Shown here one piece after another: positions 53,402 to 62,554 of a stretch of DNA of 64,000 nucleotides; positions within the stretch are counted from its first letter, which is position 1; each line of letters starts with the position of its first letter. The stretch is from the NCBI GenBank assembly GCA_949291115.1, contig CASETY010000001.1, forward strand, positions 62,001 to 126,000, read 5' to 3'. Source of the DNA: an uncultured bacterium. Its GTDB lineage: Bacteria > Bacillota_I > Bacilli_A > Acholeplasmatales > Anaeroplasmataceae. The position numbers and the translations under genes are program-made. The notes under the pieces are model-generated. The model had not been told where the DNA came from. It worked only from the letters and a program-made list of their open reading frames with translations, and did not search any database.

Positions 53402-55162
53402 ATGGAAGATATTAAATTAAAATTACAGCTCTTACCAGCTAAACCTGGTTGTTATTTAATGAAAGATAAAGACGGGGTAATTATTTATGTTGGTAAAGCT
53501 AAAAATTTAAAGAATCGTGTTTCTAGTTATTTTCATGGAGCCCACAACGCTAAAACCACTAAATTAGTTGAAGAAATTAATGATTTTGAATATATCATTA
53601 CTGCCTCTAACAAAGAAGCTTTTATTTTAGAAATAAATCTTATTAAAAAACATGATCCCAAATATAATATTATGTTAAAAGATGATAAAACTTATCCATT
53701 TATCGCTTTAACTAATGAAAAAGATCCACGTTTAATTATCACAAGAGTACCTAGAAAAAAAGCTAATGCCAAATATTTTGGCCCTTACCCTAATGTAAAA
53801 GCGGCAAGAATTACTTGTGATTTGTTAAACCAAATATTTCCTCTAAGAAAATGCTTTAAAATTCCTAAAAAAGAATGTTTATATTATCATATGCATAATT
53901 GTTTGGGCCCTTGTATTAGTAAAGAAAAAATAGATTATGAACCAATTAAAACTGAAATTGTTAAGTTTTTAAATGGTGATGTTACCTATGTTTTAAAAGA
54001 ATTAGAAACAAAGATGCAAGAAGCATCATTAAACTTAGAATTTGAAAAAGCAATGGAATATCGTGATCAAATTAATTCAATTAAATCAACTGTAGATCAT
54101 CAAAAAATTGAAATTAACGATAATATTAATTGTGATTTTATTGGTACTTATAGTAATGAAGATAATTTAGCTATTCATATTTTAATAATGAGACAAGGTA
54201 AAATTATTGGTAATTATCAAGATATCTTACCAGTTTATAATGATAAAATAGATACACTTGAAAACTATTTATTACAATATTATACAAAAGAAATAACGCC
54301 TAAAGCTTTATATATTGATGAAATAAACTCTAATATTGAAATAGAAGAAATTTTAGATACAAAAATTATTTATCCTAAATGGGGAAATAAAAAGGAATTA
54401 TTAGATATGGCTAATTTAAATGCCAAGAAAGATTTAGAAAATAAGCTTAATATATATCAAAATAAGGTGCTAAAGAAAATTGAAACAATTGAAAAATTAG
54501 GTAAATTATTAAATATTAAAACACCTAATTATATTGAATCATTTGATAATAGTAATTTATTTGGTGAATACCCGATATCAGCAATGGTTGTTTATAAAAA
54601 TGGTAAGGCTGTTCCGTCATTATTTAGAAAATATCACATTAAAACGGTAACTGGACCTAACGATTATGCTTCAATGAAAGAAGTTATCTATCGTCGTTAT
54701 TTAAGATTATTAATGGAAAACAAAGAACTGCCTGATTTAATTTTAATGGATGGTGGTCAAATTCAAGTAAATGCTTGTAAGGAAACACTAAGTTCATTAA
54801 ATTTAAATATTCCAGTTGCTGGCATTCAAAAAGATGACCATCATAAAGCAACTCTCTTATATTATGAAGGTAAATTAATAAATATTGATAAAAATAGTGA
54901 TGTTTTCTTGTTCTTAGCTAATGTTTCTGAACGCGTTCATAATTTCGCAATCAGTTTCTTCCGCAAAGAAAAAACAAAAGGCATTTTTGCATCTTTATTA
55001 GATGCAATTAACGGCCTTGGTCCTAAAGGTAAACAAAAGCTTTTAGAAAAATTTATTACGATTGATAATATTAAAAAAGCTTCTTTAGAAGAATTAAAAG
55101 AAGCAGGTATTAGTGAAAATGTAGCTTTAAATGTTATAAATAAATTTAAGGAGAAGGTGTAA
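53402..55162 (+). CDS. uvrC: Excinuclease ABC subunit C
   Basis: Dual-incision nuclease of nucleotide excision repair, 586 residues. The GIY-YIG domain (KPGCYLMKDKDGVIIYVGKA), the UVR segment (LEFEKAMEYRDQI), the RNase H-like endonuclease (SFDNSNLFGEYPISAMVVY, LILMDGGQIQVNA) and the C-terminal helix-hairpin-helix pair (NGLGPKGKQKLLEKF) are in order. ATG 53402 is the family N-terminus (MEDIKLKLQLLPAKPG) but has no Shine-Dalgarno and lies ten bases after the rpoZ terminator stem. Confidence 0.95.
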   Translation: MEDIKLKLQLLPAKPGCYLMKDKDGVIIYVGKAKNLKNRVSSYFHGAHNAKTTKLVEEINDFEYIITASNKEAFILEINLIKKHDPKYNIMLKDDKTYPFIALTNEKDPRLIITRVPRKKANAKYFGPYPNVKAARITCDLLNQIFPLRKCFKIPKKECLYYHMHNCLGPCISKEKIDYEPIKTEIVKFLNGDVTYVLKELETKMQEASLNLEFEKAMEYRDQINSIKSTVDHQKIEINDNINCDFIGTYSNEDNLAIHILIMRQGKIIGNYQDILPVYNDKIDTLENYLLQYYTKEITPKALYIDEINSNIEIEEILDTKIIYPKWGNKKELLDMANLNAKKDLENKLNIYQNKVLKKIETIEKLGKLLNIKTPNYIESFDNSNLFGEYPISAMVVYKNGKAVPSLFRKYHIKTVTGPNDYASMKEVIYRRYLRLLMENKELPDLILMDGGQIQVNACKETLSSLNLNIPVAGIQKDDHHKATLLYYEGKLINIDKNSDVFLFLANVSERVHNFAISFFRKEKTKGIFASLLDAINGLGPKGKQKLLEKFITIDNIKKASLEELKEAGISENVALNVINKFKEKV

Positions 55163-56002
55163 ATGCGTATATATGGTTTAATCTTAGATTATGATAATGG
55201 TTTACGTAAATTAACTATTAAAACTAAATATAAACTTTTATATCTTTATCTTAAAAAAAGTATTCACCATAAATTTAAGTTGTTTTTAAATAAAGATGTA
55301 TTAATTGATGTTGAAGTTGTAAGAAATAAAAATGAACTTAATGTTTGTTACTTCAATAAAATTATTTCTTTAAATCCTTATAAAGTAACTTATGACACTT
55401 TTGAGATTGATAAAAGTTTGGCTAATGTATTAGCTAATATTGACTATTTTTTATTTTTAGATATTGAAAATACAATGCCGCCTTATGGTCATAAAGGTAG
55501 TTTTAATTCCGAAATTATTCAATTAGCTTATATTTTAAAAGATAAAAATTTGAAAGAAGTAGCACGTTTTAATAGCTTTATTAAGCCAAAAAGTGATAGT
55601 TCATTGACTGATAGAACTTGTAAGTTTCTAAATATTAAAATTAATCATTTTTATAAAGAGGCTATTTCTCCTAAAAGATTATATTATCATTTAATTGGCA
55701 TCTTAAAAAAGTATCATCCAGCAATTATTATCTATGGTAAAAATGATTCTATAAGCTTAAGAAACTTTGTTTTAGATAATAAGTTAAAGCCAATTAATAA
55801 TTTATTACGCTTTATAAATTTATCATCTTTAATTATGAATTATTATCATCATTCTAAAGAAGAAGGCTTATTTAATTTGTATAAATATTATAGTCATAAC
55901 GAACTTGTACAAGTCCATGACGCTTTTACCGATACGATGATTACAGCCGCTGTTTTTAAATATTTTAGAGATGATGTACTTAACAATAAGTTTTCAATAT
56001 AA
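55163..56002 (+). CDS. DEDDh-type 3'-5' exonuclease (DnaQ-like)
   Basis: A 279-residue protein. Residues about 90-270 form an RNase H-fold exonuclease: LFLDIENT supplies the first Asp and Glu, and VHDAFTDTMITA supplies the His and last Asp of DEDDh. The first 90 residues are a separate basic domain I do not recognise. It could act as a proofreading-type or RNA exonuclease. AAGGAG precedes ATG 55163, immediately after the uvrC stop, so co-expression with excision repair is likely. Confidence 0.82.
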   Translation: MRIYGLILDYDNGLRKLTIKTKYKLLYLYLKKSIHHKFKLFLNKDVLIDVEVVRNKNELNVCYFNKIISLNPYKVTYDTFEIDKSLANVLANIDYFLFLDIENTMPPYGHKGSFNSEIIQLAYILKDKNLKEVARFNSFIKPKSDSSLTDRTCKFLNIKINHFYKEAISPKRLYYHLIGILKKYHPAIIIYGKNDSISLRNFVLDNKLKPINNLLRFINLSSLIMNYYHHSKEEGLFNLYKYYSHNELVQVHDAFTDTMITAAVFKYFRDDVLNNKFSI

Positions 56003-56033
56003 AAAAATCTGAGTTTTTACGCTCAGATTTTTT
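56002..56033. terminator. Bidirectional terminator between the exonuclease gene and RNase J
   Basis: AAAAAATCTGAG (56002-56013) pairs with CTCAGATTTTTT (56022-56033), 8-base loop, T-runs on both strands. Confidence 0.85.
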
Positions 56034-57726
56034 AATTAGTCTCGGTATCTAAAACCATAAATATTGGTAAAACCATAGGTTTACGATCAGTTTCATCATA
56101 GATTAATTTAGTTAGATAGTCAGTTAAATTATATTTTAAGGTATTTAAATTAATAGTTTTATATTTATTAATTTCTTTTATTAAGAATTCTTTTGACATT
56201 TGTACTAAATGTTTAGTTAGAGCTTCACTATCTTTCATATAGATAAAGCCACGTGATACAACTTGTGGTTCAAGAGGAAGCGTTTTATTGTTAGTGTCTA
56301 TAGTGATCACTAAGGCAAAAAGACCATCTTCAGATAATATTTTTCTTTCTCTAATAATAGTAGAAGAAATATCACCAATTTGGGTACCATCAATATAAAC
56401 ATCACCAGCTTCAACCTTACCGGCTAGACGAGCACCTCTTTCATTTATACAAAAGACATCGCCGTTTTCTAGAATAAAGGCATTTTCTTTTTTTAGACCA
56501 CATTCGATTGCTAAATCAGCGTGTACTCGTTGCATTCTATATTCACCATGAACAGGAATAAAATATTTAGGTTTAAGTAATGCTTGTAATAGTTTTAATT
56601 CACCTTGGGAAGCATGACCAGAAGTATGAGTATCTGTAAGTGGTGAATGAGTAATAACATTAGCACCATTTTTAAATAAAAGGTTAATAGTTTTATTTAC
56701 CCCTTCTTGATTACCAGGAATAGGTGATGAAGAGAAGATAATTGTATCACCAGGAATTAATTTAATTTGTTTATGAGTTCCTCCAGCAATTCTACTTAAA
56801 GCTGCTAAGTTTTCACCTTGTGAACCGGTACAAAGTAAAGTGATTTCTTCGGGTTTATAACTTTGGACATCTTCAGGTTCAATAATGGTACCTTTAGGGC
56901 ATCGAATATAACCTACTTGTTGACCAACTTCAATTGTTTTTTCCATTGAACGACCAAAGACAGCTACTTTACGATTAGTTAAAATAGAAGCTTCAATAAC
57001 TTGTTGAACACGATAAATATTAGAAGCGAAAGTAGCCACAATGATTCTTGAATGTATACGTTTAAATAAATCTTTAATGGAATTTCCAATTTTCTTTTCA
57101 CTTTCCGTAAAGCCAGGAACTAAAGCATTAGTAGAATCGGCAGTTAGGCATAAAACACCTTCACTACCTAAACGAGCTAATTTTTCATATTCAGCTTGCG
57201 GACCAACCGGTGTAAAGTCAATTTTAAAGTCACCTGTGTGGACAAAATTACCGTATGGGGTTTTGAATACTAAGCAAAAACTATCAGGAATTGAATGATT
57301 TAATCTAATGAATGATAGTTCAACATCCTTAAATTGATAAGTATAATGGCTTTTATATTCAACGATTTGGACAGGTGGCATATCTTTATATTCAATCAAT
57401 TTGTTTTGAATTAAATCAACAGCGATACCTGAAGCATAAATTTTAGGAATCTTAACTTTTTTAAGTAAGAAAGGGATACCACCAATATGATCTTCATGAC
57501 CATGGGTAATAAAAAGGCCCACAATTTTTTCTTCATTTTGAATTAAATATGTTAAATCCTGCATAACATAATCAACACCAAGTAAGTGTTCATCAGGGAA
57601 TAAGATACCAGCATCTATTATAAAAATTTGTTTTTGATATTGTAAAACATACATATTTTTTCCGACTTCTCCTAAGCCGCCTAGCGCAAAAAAAGCCAAA
57701 TCTTTATTGTTAATAATTAAATCCAC
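56032..57726 (-). CDS. rnjA: Ribonuclease J
   Basis: Metallo-beta-lactamase/beta-CASP RNase with 5'-3' exonuclease and endonuclease activity, central to mRNA decay in Firmicutes. It has 564 residues. The metal site is ITHGHEDHIGG. LRLNHSIPDS-type and HTGDFKID motifs, the beta-CASP SQGE region (TGSQGENLAAL) and HTSGHASQGEL are present. The start is GTG 57726 with AAAGGA upstream. It is a single gene facing away from proS. Only one RNase J is seen here; a paralogue could lie elsewhere. Confidence 0.95.
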   Translation of the reverse strand: MDLIINNKDLAFFALGGLGEVGKNMYVLQYQKQIFIIDAGILFPDEHLLGVDYVMQDLTYLIQNEEKIVGLFITHGHEDHIGGIPFLLKKVKIPKIYASGIAVDLIQNKLIEYKDMPPVQIVEYKSHYTYQFKDVELSFIRLNHSIPDSFCLVFKTPYGNFVHTGDFKIDFTPVGPQAEYEKLARLGSEGVLCLTADSTNALVPGFTESEKKIGNSIKDLFKRIHSRIIVATFASNIYRVQQVIEASILTNRKVAVFGRSMEKTIEVGQQVGYIRCPKGTIIEPEDVQSYKPEEITLLCTGSQGENLAALSRIAGGTHKQIKLIPGDTIIFSSSPIPGNQEGVNKTINLLFKNGANVITHSPLTDTHTSGHASQGELKLLQALLKPKYFIPVHGEYRMQRVHADLAIECGLKKENAFILENGDVFCINERGARLAGKVEAGDVYIDGTQIGDISSTIIRERKILSEDGLFALVITIDTNNKTLPLEPQVVSRGFIYMKDSEALTKHLVQMSKEFLIKEINKYKTINLNTLKYNLTDYLTKLIYDETDRKPMVLPIFMVLDTETN

Positions 57727-57764
57727 TTATTATCATTCCTTTCGAACTTGCTTAATTCAAAAAC

Positions 57765-57793
57765 ATTATACTATATTTTTTTAATTTTTAAAA
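57765..57793 (-). promoter_or_regulatory. Candidate promoter for rnjA
   Basis: On the minus strand TATAAT at 57770-57765 with a weak TTTTAA -35 at 57793-57788, 17 bases apart. Confidence 0.4.
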
Positions 57794-57863
57794 GTATAAG
57801 GAAGGATATTTTTAAAGTAAGCGGTTTTATTTTGAAATATTATAAATATTATTAATGATTTTG

Positions 57864-57892
57864 TGGCAAGATTTTAGAAAAAATGCTATAAT
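57864..57892 (+). promoter_or_regulatory. Promoter for proS
   Basis: TGCTATAAT at 57884-57892 with TGGCAA at 57864-57869, 17 bases upstream of the -10 hexamer. No T-box leader is visible in this 197-base gap; the rest is AT-rich sequence shared with the divergent rnjA promoter. Confidence 0.5.
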
Positions 57893-57923
57893 AAAAAAGT
57901 TATTTAAAGAAGAGGTGGTTAAA

Positions 57924-59642
57924 TTGTTAGCTAGTAAAATGTTACTATCTACATTAAAAGAAGCTCCTAATGAAGCTAAAATTGCTTCTCACATTTTATT
58001 ACTAAGAGCTGGTATGATAAAAAATGAAGTAGCTGGTGTGTATAATTATTTACCACTAGGCTTAAAAACATTAACTAAAATCGAACAAATTATTAAAAAA
58101 CACATGGATAAATCTGGTTCTTTAGAAATTGTTTGTTCAGCAATTCAACCTAAAGAATATTGGGAAGAATCAGGTAGATGGAATAAATATGGCCCTGAAT
58201 TAATTAGATTTTCTGATCGTCATGAGCGTGAATTTTGTTTAGGTCCAACTCATGAAGAGGTTTTTACGACTTTAGCTAAAGATTTAATTAAATCAAGTAA
58301 AAGTTTACCTGTTATCTTATATCAAATTCAAACTAAATATCGTGATGAAGTGAGACCTCGTTTTGGCTTAATGCGTGCACGTGAATTCATAATGAAAGAT
58401 GCTTATTCATTTGATAAAGATGAAGAAGGCTTAAATAATAGTTATGAATTAATGCGTAAGACTTATGAAGATATTTTCGATGAACTTGGCTTACGTTATG
58501 AAATAGTTTTAGCTGATACAGGGGCAATTGGTGGTAATGGTTCTCATCAATTTATGGCTTTAAGTGAAATTGGTGAATCAGAAATTGCTTATTGTGAATG
58601 TGGTTACGCTGCCGATACTGAAAAAGCAACTTCTAAAGTTATAACTAAAGAAGTTTCGACAAATCTACCAAATTATAGTGAAGTGGATACACCTAATGTA
58701 AAGACTATCTTAGATTTAGCTAATTATTTAAATGTAAAAGAAGAAGAAGTTTTAAAAGCAGTAGCTTATAAAGATTTATTAAATAATAAATTAGCGGTAG
58801 TATTTGTTAGAGGTGACAAAGAAGTTAATCCGATTAAAGTTATTAATAAATTAAATACAACAGAAGCTAATTTAGTGATGGCTAGTTATGAAGATATTTT
58901 AAATATGGGCAGTGTGGATGGTTTTATTGGTCCAATTGGTTTAAAAAATTGTGAAGTATTAGTTGATGAAGAAGTTACATATATGCCATCAATTGTAACA
59001 GGCGCTAATTTAAAAGATAAACATTTAAAAAATGTTTTATATGGTCGTGATTTTAAAGGTATTGTTGATGACTATCGTTTAGTAAAGGCAGGCGATTTAT
59101 GTCCAGTTTGTGGTAAGCCTTTACAATTTGAACGTGGTATTGAAGTTGGTCAAATCTTTAAATTAGGTGATAAATATTCAAAACCTATGAAAGCTTATTA
59201 TGTTGATGAAGATAATAAAAATGTTCCTTATGTAATGGGATGTTATGGCATTGGGGTTACAAGAACATTACAAGCTATTGTTGAACAATACCATGATGAT
59301 TATGGTATTAAATGGCCAGTAAAAGTAGCTCCTTATCATGTAGTTATATTACCAGTTAATGATAAAGATTTGGAACAAGTTAATTTAGCTAATAAGTTAT
59401 ATGAAGAATGTAAAGCCTTAAACATGGAAGTTATCTTAGATGATCGTAGTCAAAAATTAGGCTTTAAATTAAAAGACTGGGAATTAATAGGTATTCCATT
59501 TATCGTTATTTGTGGTAAAAAAGCTTTAGATGGTGTAGTTGAATTAAAACGTCGTTATAAAGACGATAATAAAGAAGAAGTTGAAGCTAAAAATTTAGTT
59601 TCATTGTTAGAAGATGAAATAAATGCAGAACTTAGAAGCTAA
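57924..59642 (+). CDS. proS: Prolyl-tRNA synthetase, bacterial type
   Basis: Charges tRNA-Pro; 572 residues with the INS editing insertion of bacterial ProRS between motifs 2 and 3. Class II motifs: GVYNYLPLG, YRDEVRPRFGLMRAREFIMKDAYSF and the C-terminal GCYGIGVTR. An open frame reaches back to 57855, but that part is the promoter. GAGGTGG five bases before TTG 57924 and the family N-terminus (MLLSTLKEAPNEA) support the TTG start; ATG 57939 is the alternative. It overlaps the sirtuin gene by 20 bases. Confidence 0.95.
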   Translation: MLASKMLLSTLKEAPNEAKIASHILLLRAGMIKNEVAGVYNYLPLGLKTLTKIEQIIKKHMDKSGSLEIVCSAIQPKEYWEESGRWNKYGPELIRFSDRHEREFCLGPTHEEVFTTLAKDLIKSSKSLPVILYQIQTKYRDEVRPRFGLMRAREFIMKDAYSFDKDEEGLNNSYELMRKTYEDIFDELGLRYEIVLADTGAIGGNGSHQFMALSEIGESEIAYCECGYAADTEKATSKVITKEVSTNLPNYSEVDTPNVKTILDLANYLNVKEEEVLKAVAYKDLLNNKLAVVFVRGDKEVNPIKVINKLNTTEANLVMASYEDILNMGSVDGFIGPIGLKNCEVLVDEEVTYMPSIVTGANLKDKHLKNVLYGRDFKGIVDDYRLVKAGDLCPVCGKPLQFERGIEVGQIFKLGDKYSKPMKAYYVDEDNKNVPYVMGCYGIGVTRTLQAIVEQYHDDYGIKWPVKVAPYHVVILPVNDKDLEQVNLANKLYEECKALNMEVILDDRSQKLGFKLKDWELIGIPFIVICGKKALDGVVELKRRYKDDNKEEVEAKNLVSLLEDEINAELRS

Positions 59643-60354
59643 AATTAAGTTTTTAAAACAGTATATTTTAGAAGCTAAAAATATAACTATTTTTAGTGGG
59701 GCAGGTTTAAGTGTGCCTTCAGGTATTCCTGATTTTAGATCTAGTGATGGTCTTTATAGCTCCTTATATAAAGAAACATTGAGACCAGAAGAAATTATTA
59801 GTCATTCATTTTTTATGGCCGATCCTAAAACTTTCTATGAATTTTATTTTCAAAAGATGGTTTATAAAAACGCCAAGCCAAACAAAGCACATCTTTATTT
59901 TAGTAAGTTACAGGCAACTAAAAATATTAAAGTTGTAACTCAAAATATTGATGGTTTAGATATTAAGGCAGGCCTAAAAAATGTCTATGAAATCCATGGT
60001 TCTATATGGCATAATCATTGTATGAAATGTCATAAGTATTATAGTTTAAATGAGTTAAAATTAGAGGGTATTCCTAGATGTAGTTGCGGTGGTATTATTA
60101 AACCTGATGTAACTTTATATGAAGAAAGTTTAGATAATGAGGTTATAAATCAAGCTATAAAAGCTATTCAAGATGCTGATTTATTGCTTGTAATTGGCAC
60201 ATCTTTAGTAGTATATCCTGCCGCTTCATTTATTAATTTTTATCATAAAGATAAGTTGGTTATTATCAATAAAACTAAAACACCTGGTGATAATTTAGCT
60301 AATTTAGTAATTAATGATGATATAATAAATGTAGTTTCAATGTTAGATGAATAA
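59623..60354 (+). CDS. cobB: SIR2-family NAD-dependent protein deacylase
   Basis: A 243-residue sirtuin that removes acyl groups from lysines using NAD. FSGAGLSVPSGIPDFRS (NAD binding), TQNIDGLDIKAG, catalytic His in EIHGSIWHNHC and the zinc Cys residues in CMKCHKYY and CSCGG are present. It starts inside the end of proS. Substrates are unknown. Confidence 0.93.
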   Translation: MQNLEAKIKFLKQYILEAKNITIFSGAGLSVPSGIPDFRSSDGLYSSLYKETLRPEEIISHSFFMADPKTFYEFYFQKMVYKNAKPNKAHLYFSKLQATKNIKVVTQNIDGLDIKAGLKNVYEIHGSIWHNHCMKCHKYYSLNELKLEGIPRCSCGGIIKPDVTLYEESLDNEVINQAIKAIQDADLLLVIGTSLVVYPAASFINFYHKDKLVIINKTKTPGDNLANLVINDDIINVVSMLDE

Positions 60355-60359
60355 ACAAA

Positions 60360-60384
60360 AAAACGGCTATTTTTAGCCGTTTTC
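60360..60384. terminator. Bidirectional terminator between cobB and ansA
   Basis: AAAACGGCTA (60360-60369) pairs with TAGCCGTTTT (60374-60383). On the minus strand it contains the ansA stop codon and runs into a T tract, so it serves both genes. Confidence 0.8.
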
Positions 60385-61365
60385 TTTTATTTCTAATGCA
60401 ATAGATGTATTAAATAAATATTTAATTTCGTCTAAATTATTAGTTTTACCAAGCGCCCACATTAATTTAGTTAAGGCGGCTTCACTAGTCATATCTAGTA
60501 CTTCAATAGCGCCTGTTTTTACAATCTTTTTACCTACTTCATAGACATTATAATTAGATTCTTCATAGATACATTGTGAACAAACTAAGACAGGGATGTT
60601 TAAATCTAAAGCGTGTTTAATTTTTGAACTAAAGTCTCTTCTTATAAAGGAAATACCGCCTTGGCCATAGCCTTCAATAACGAGACCTTTGATACCTGAA
60701 TTTATTAAAATATCAATAATATTAGGATTAGTATTTGGTGTAAGTTTTAATAAGAATACATTAGTTTCAATATTAGGATATAAAATTGGTTTATGTGTTG
60801 TTTTAGGGATAAGGTTTTCATCAATAATAAGACCTTTCGCATCAATCTGACCAATATATTTTAAGTTAACTGATTCAAAAGCGAAAAAAGAAGAAGTCCT
60901 CACTTTAACAGCTCTAGTACCAAGTATAATTTTACGGTTAAATGCTAAAAAGATACCTGGTATTTTAGCTTTTAACATTGCTACAGCATATCTTAAATTT
61001 GAATAGGCATCGGTTAGAGGATGTGATAAAGGTAACTGTGAACCTGTAAAAACAACCGGAATATTTAAATTTTGAATCATAAATGACATCATTGAAGTCG
61101 TATAAGCCATTGTATCAGTGCCATGGGTAACTAAGATACCATCATATTTATCTAAATTATCATAGATTGTTTTCCCTAAAATTACCCACTCTTCTGGCTG
61201 AATATTAGTGCTATCTAAATTAAAAAGATTAATAATATCATAATTATTATCATCTATTTTTTTAAGTGCATCTATTATGTTTTCATTTGCTTCTGGTTTT
61301 AAACCTTCTTTAGTTTGAATGGAAGAAATAGTCCCTCCTGTTGTTATTAATAGAAAATTTGCCAT
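60373..61365 (-). CDS. ansA: L-asparaginase, type I
   Basis: Hydrolyses asparagine to aspartate and ammonia. It has 330 residues and no signal peptide, so it is the cytoplasmic form. The first catalytic Thr is in TTGGTISS, the second in VTHGTDTMAYT, with the Lys of the second triad in a region like VRTSSFFAF. GGGTGA precedes the start. Confidence 0.92.
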   Translation of the reverse strand: MANFLLITTGGTISSIQTKEGLKPEANENIIDALKKIDDNNYDIINLFNLDSTNIQPEEWVILGKTIYDNLDKYDGILVTHGTDTMAYTTSMMSFMIQNLNIPVVFTGSQLPLSHPLTDAYSNLRYAVAMLKAKIPGIFLAFNRKIILGTRAVKVRTSSFFAFESVNLKYIGQIDAKGLIIDENLIPKTTHKPILYPNIETNVFLLKLTPNTNPNIIDILINSGIKGLVIEGYGQGGISFIRRDFSSKIKHALDLNIPVLVCSQCIYEESNYNVYEVGKKIVKTGAIEVLDMTSEAALTKLMWALGKTNNLDEIKYLFNTSIALEIKENG

Positions 61366-61454
61366 ATTTTTTCACCCTTAAAATATTAGCATTTTCTTTT
61401 TATTTATGCTAGTCTATTTAATTATTTTTTAAATAAATTCTCTTTGTTATTATG

Positions 61455-61483
61455 TGGCTTAAATGACTAAAATTTGGTATAAT
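61455..61483 (+). promoter_or_regulatory. Candidate promoter for the flavoprotein genes
   Basis: TGGTATAAT at 61475-61483; no strong -35. It lies in the 126-base divergent gap between ansA and the flavoprotein gene, which also holds a TAGCAT/ATGCTA inverted pair (61387-61411). Confidence 0.4.
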
Positions 61484-61500
61484 TAAGGCTGGTGATTAGA

Positions 61501-62553
61501 ATGAAGAAGTATGCGATTATCGGTGCTGGCGCTGCTGGGATGGCTGCTGGAGTTATTTTTAATCTTAATAATGTTAGTGTTGATATTTATGAAGCTTCTA
61601 ATAAAGTTTTAAGAAAAGTATTTGCTTCTGGCAATGGTAGGTGTAATTTAAGTAATCTTAATTTAGACAGTAGTTTTTATCATAATGAAGATTATTTTCA
61701 TTATGACAGATATGCTTTTTTAAACCTTTTAAATGAAAATAATTTAGAAGTTATAACCGATGAAGAAGGTCGTATGTATCCTCTTTCTAATACAAGTAAA
61801 AGTGTTTGTAATTTATTAATTGATTTAAATAAAAAGAATAATATTTATTTAAATACAAGTATTAATAATATAAAAGTCGTTGATAATAAAGTGTTAATTG
61901 CGGATAAATTATATGATAAAGCGTTAATTACAACTGGTAGTTTAGCTAGTGTTAATGCTAGTTATAATCCTTATTTTTTCATTGATGATTTAAGTTTAAA
62001 TTTTAATAAGATAAGGCCATCTTTAGTTGGTTTCAAAGTTAAAGAAAATATTAAAGCTTTGCAAGGCTTAAGAGTTAAAGTAAAGGCATCTTTATATAAA
62101 GATGATGATTTAATTTATGAAGAAGATGGTGAAGTTACTTTTAGAAGTGATGGAGTTTCAGGAATTGTGATTTTTAATTTATCTTTTTATTGTGATGATA
62201 TTAAAAATAATAATTATTATTTAGTTTTAAATATGTATCCTAATTTAAATAATGAGGTTTTAAAATATAATGTAAATCCTCTTTTATATAATTATTTAAA
62301 AGTTTTTAAAGATATTGATATTCATAATTTTAAATTAAGTTTGTTAGATTTTTATTCTTTAAAAGAGGCTCAAAGTGCAAATGGTGGTTTAGTAATTAAA
62401 GAAATTAATCAAAATTTTTCTTTAAAGAAGTATCCTAACTTATTATATGTAGCTGGTGAAGTTATTGATGTGGATGCGAAATGTGGTGGGTATTCTTTAA
62501 ATTTTGCTTTTAATAGTGGGATAAAAGCGGCCCTTTCAATGTTGGAGAAGTAA
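61501..62553 (+). CDS. HI0933-family NAD(P)/FAD-dependent oxidoreductase, short form
   Basis: A 350-residue flavoprotein, shorter than the usual 390-420. The FAD-binding IIGAGAAGMAAG opens it. ASGNGRCNLSN replaces the common GGGRCNxTN, and CGGYSLNFAFNSG near the C-terminus completes the FAD site. The function of this family (YhiN/HI0933-type) is not established. GTG 61492 is in frame, but GGTGA over it is placed for ATG 61501. A second flavoprotein gene follows at once. Confidence 0.82.
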   Translation: MKKYAIIGAGAAGMAAGVIFNLNNVSVDIYEASNKVLRKVFASGNGRCNLSNLNLDSSFYHNEDYFHYDRYAFLNLLNENNLEVITDEEGRMYPLSNTSKSVCNLLIDLNKKNNIYLNTSINNIKVVDNKVLIADKLYDKALITTGSLASVNASYNPYFFIDDLSLNFNKIRPSLVGFKVKENIKALQGLRVKVKASLYKDDDLIYEEDGEVTFRSDGVSGIVIFNLSFYCDDIKNNNYYLVLNMYPNLNNEVLKYNVNPLLYNYLKVFKDIDIHNFKLSLLDFYSLKEAQSANGGLVIKEINQNFSLKKYPNLLYVAGEVIDVDAKCGGYSLNFAFNSGIKAALSMLEK

Positions 62554-62554
62554 T

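Noticed and set aside
57855-57923. N-terminal extension of proS
   Set aside because: It overlaps the TGCTATAAT promoter; the ribosome site at 57912-57918 fits TTG 57924.
57727-57923. T-box riboswitch before proS
   Set aside because: No specifier-loop structure, AGGGTGG T-box core or terminator hairpin can be found in the gap.
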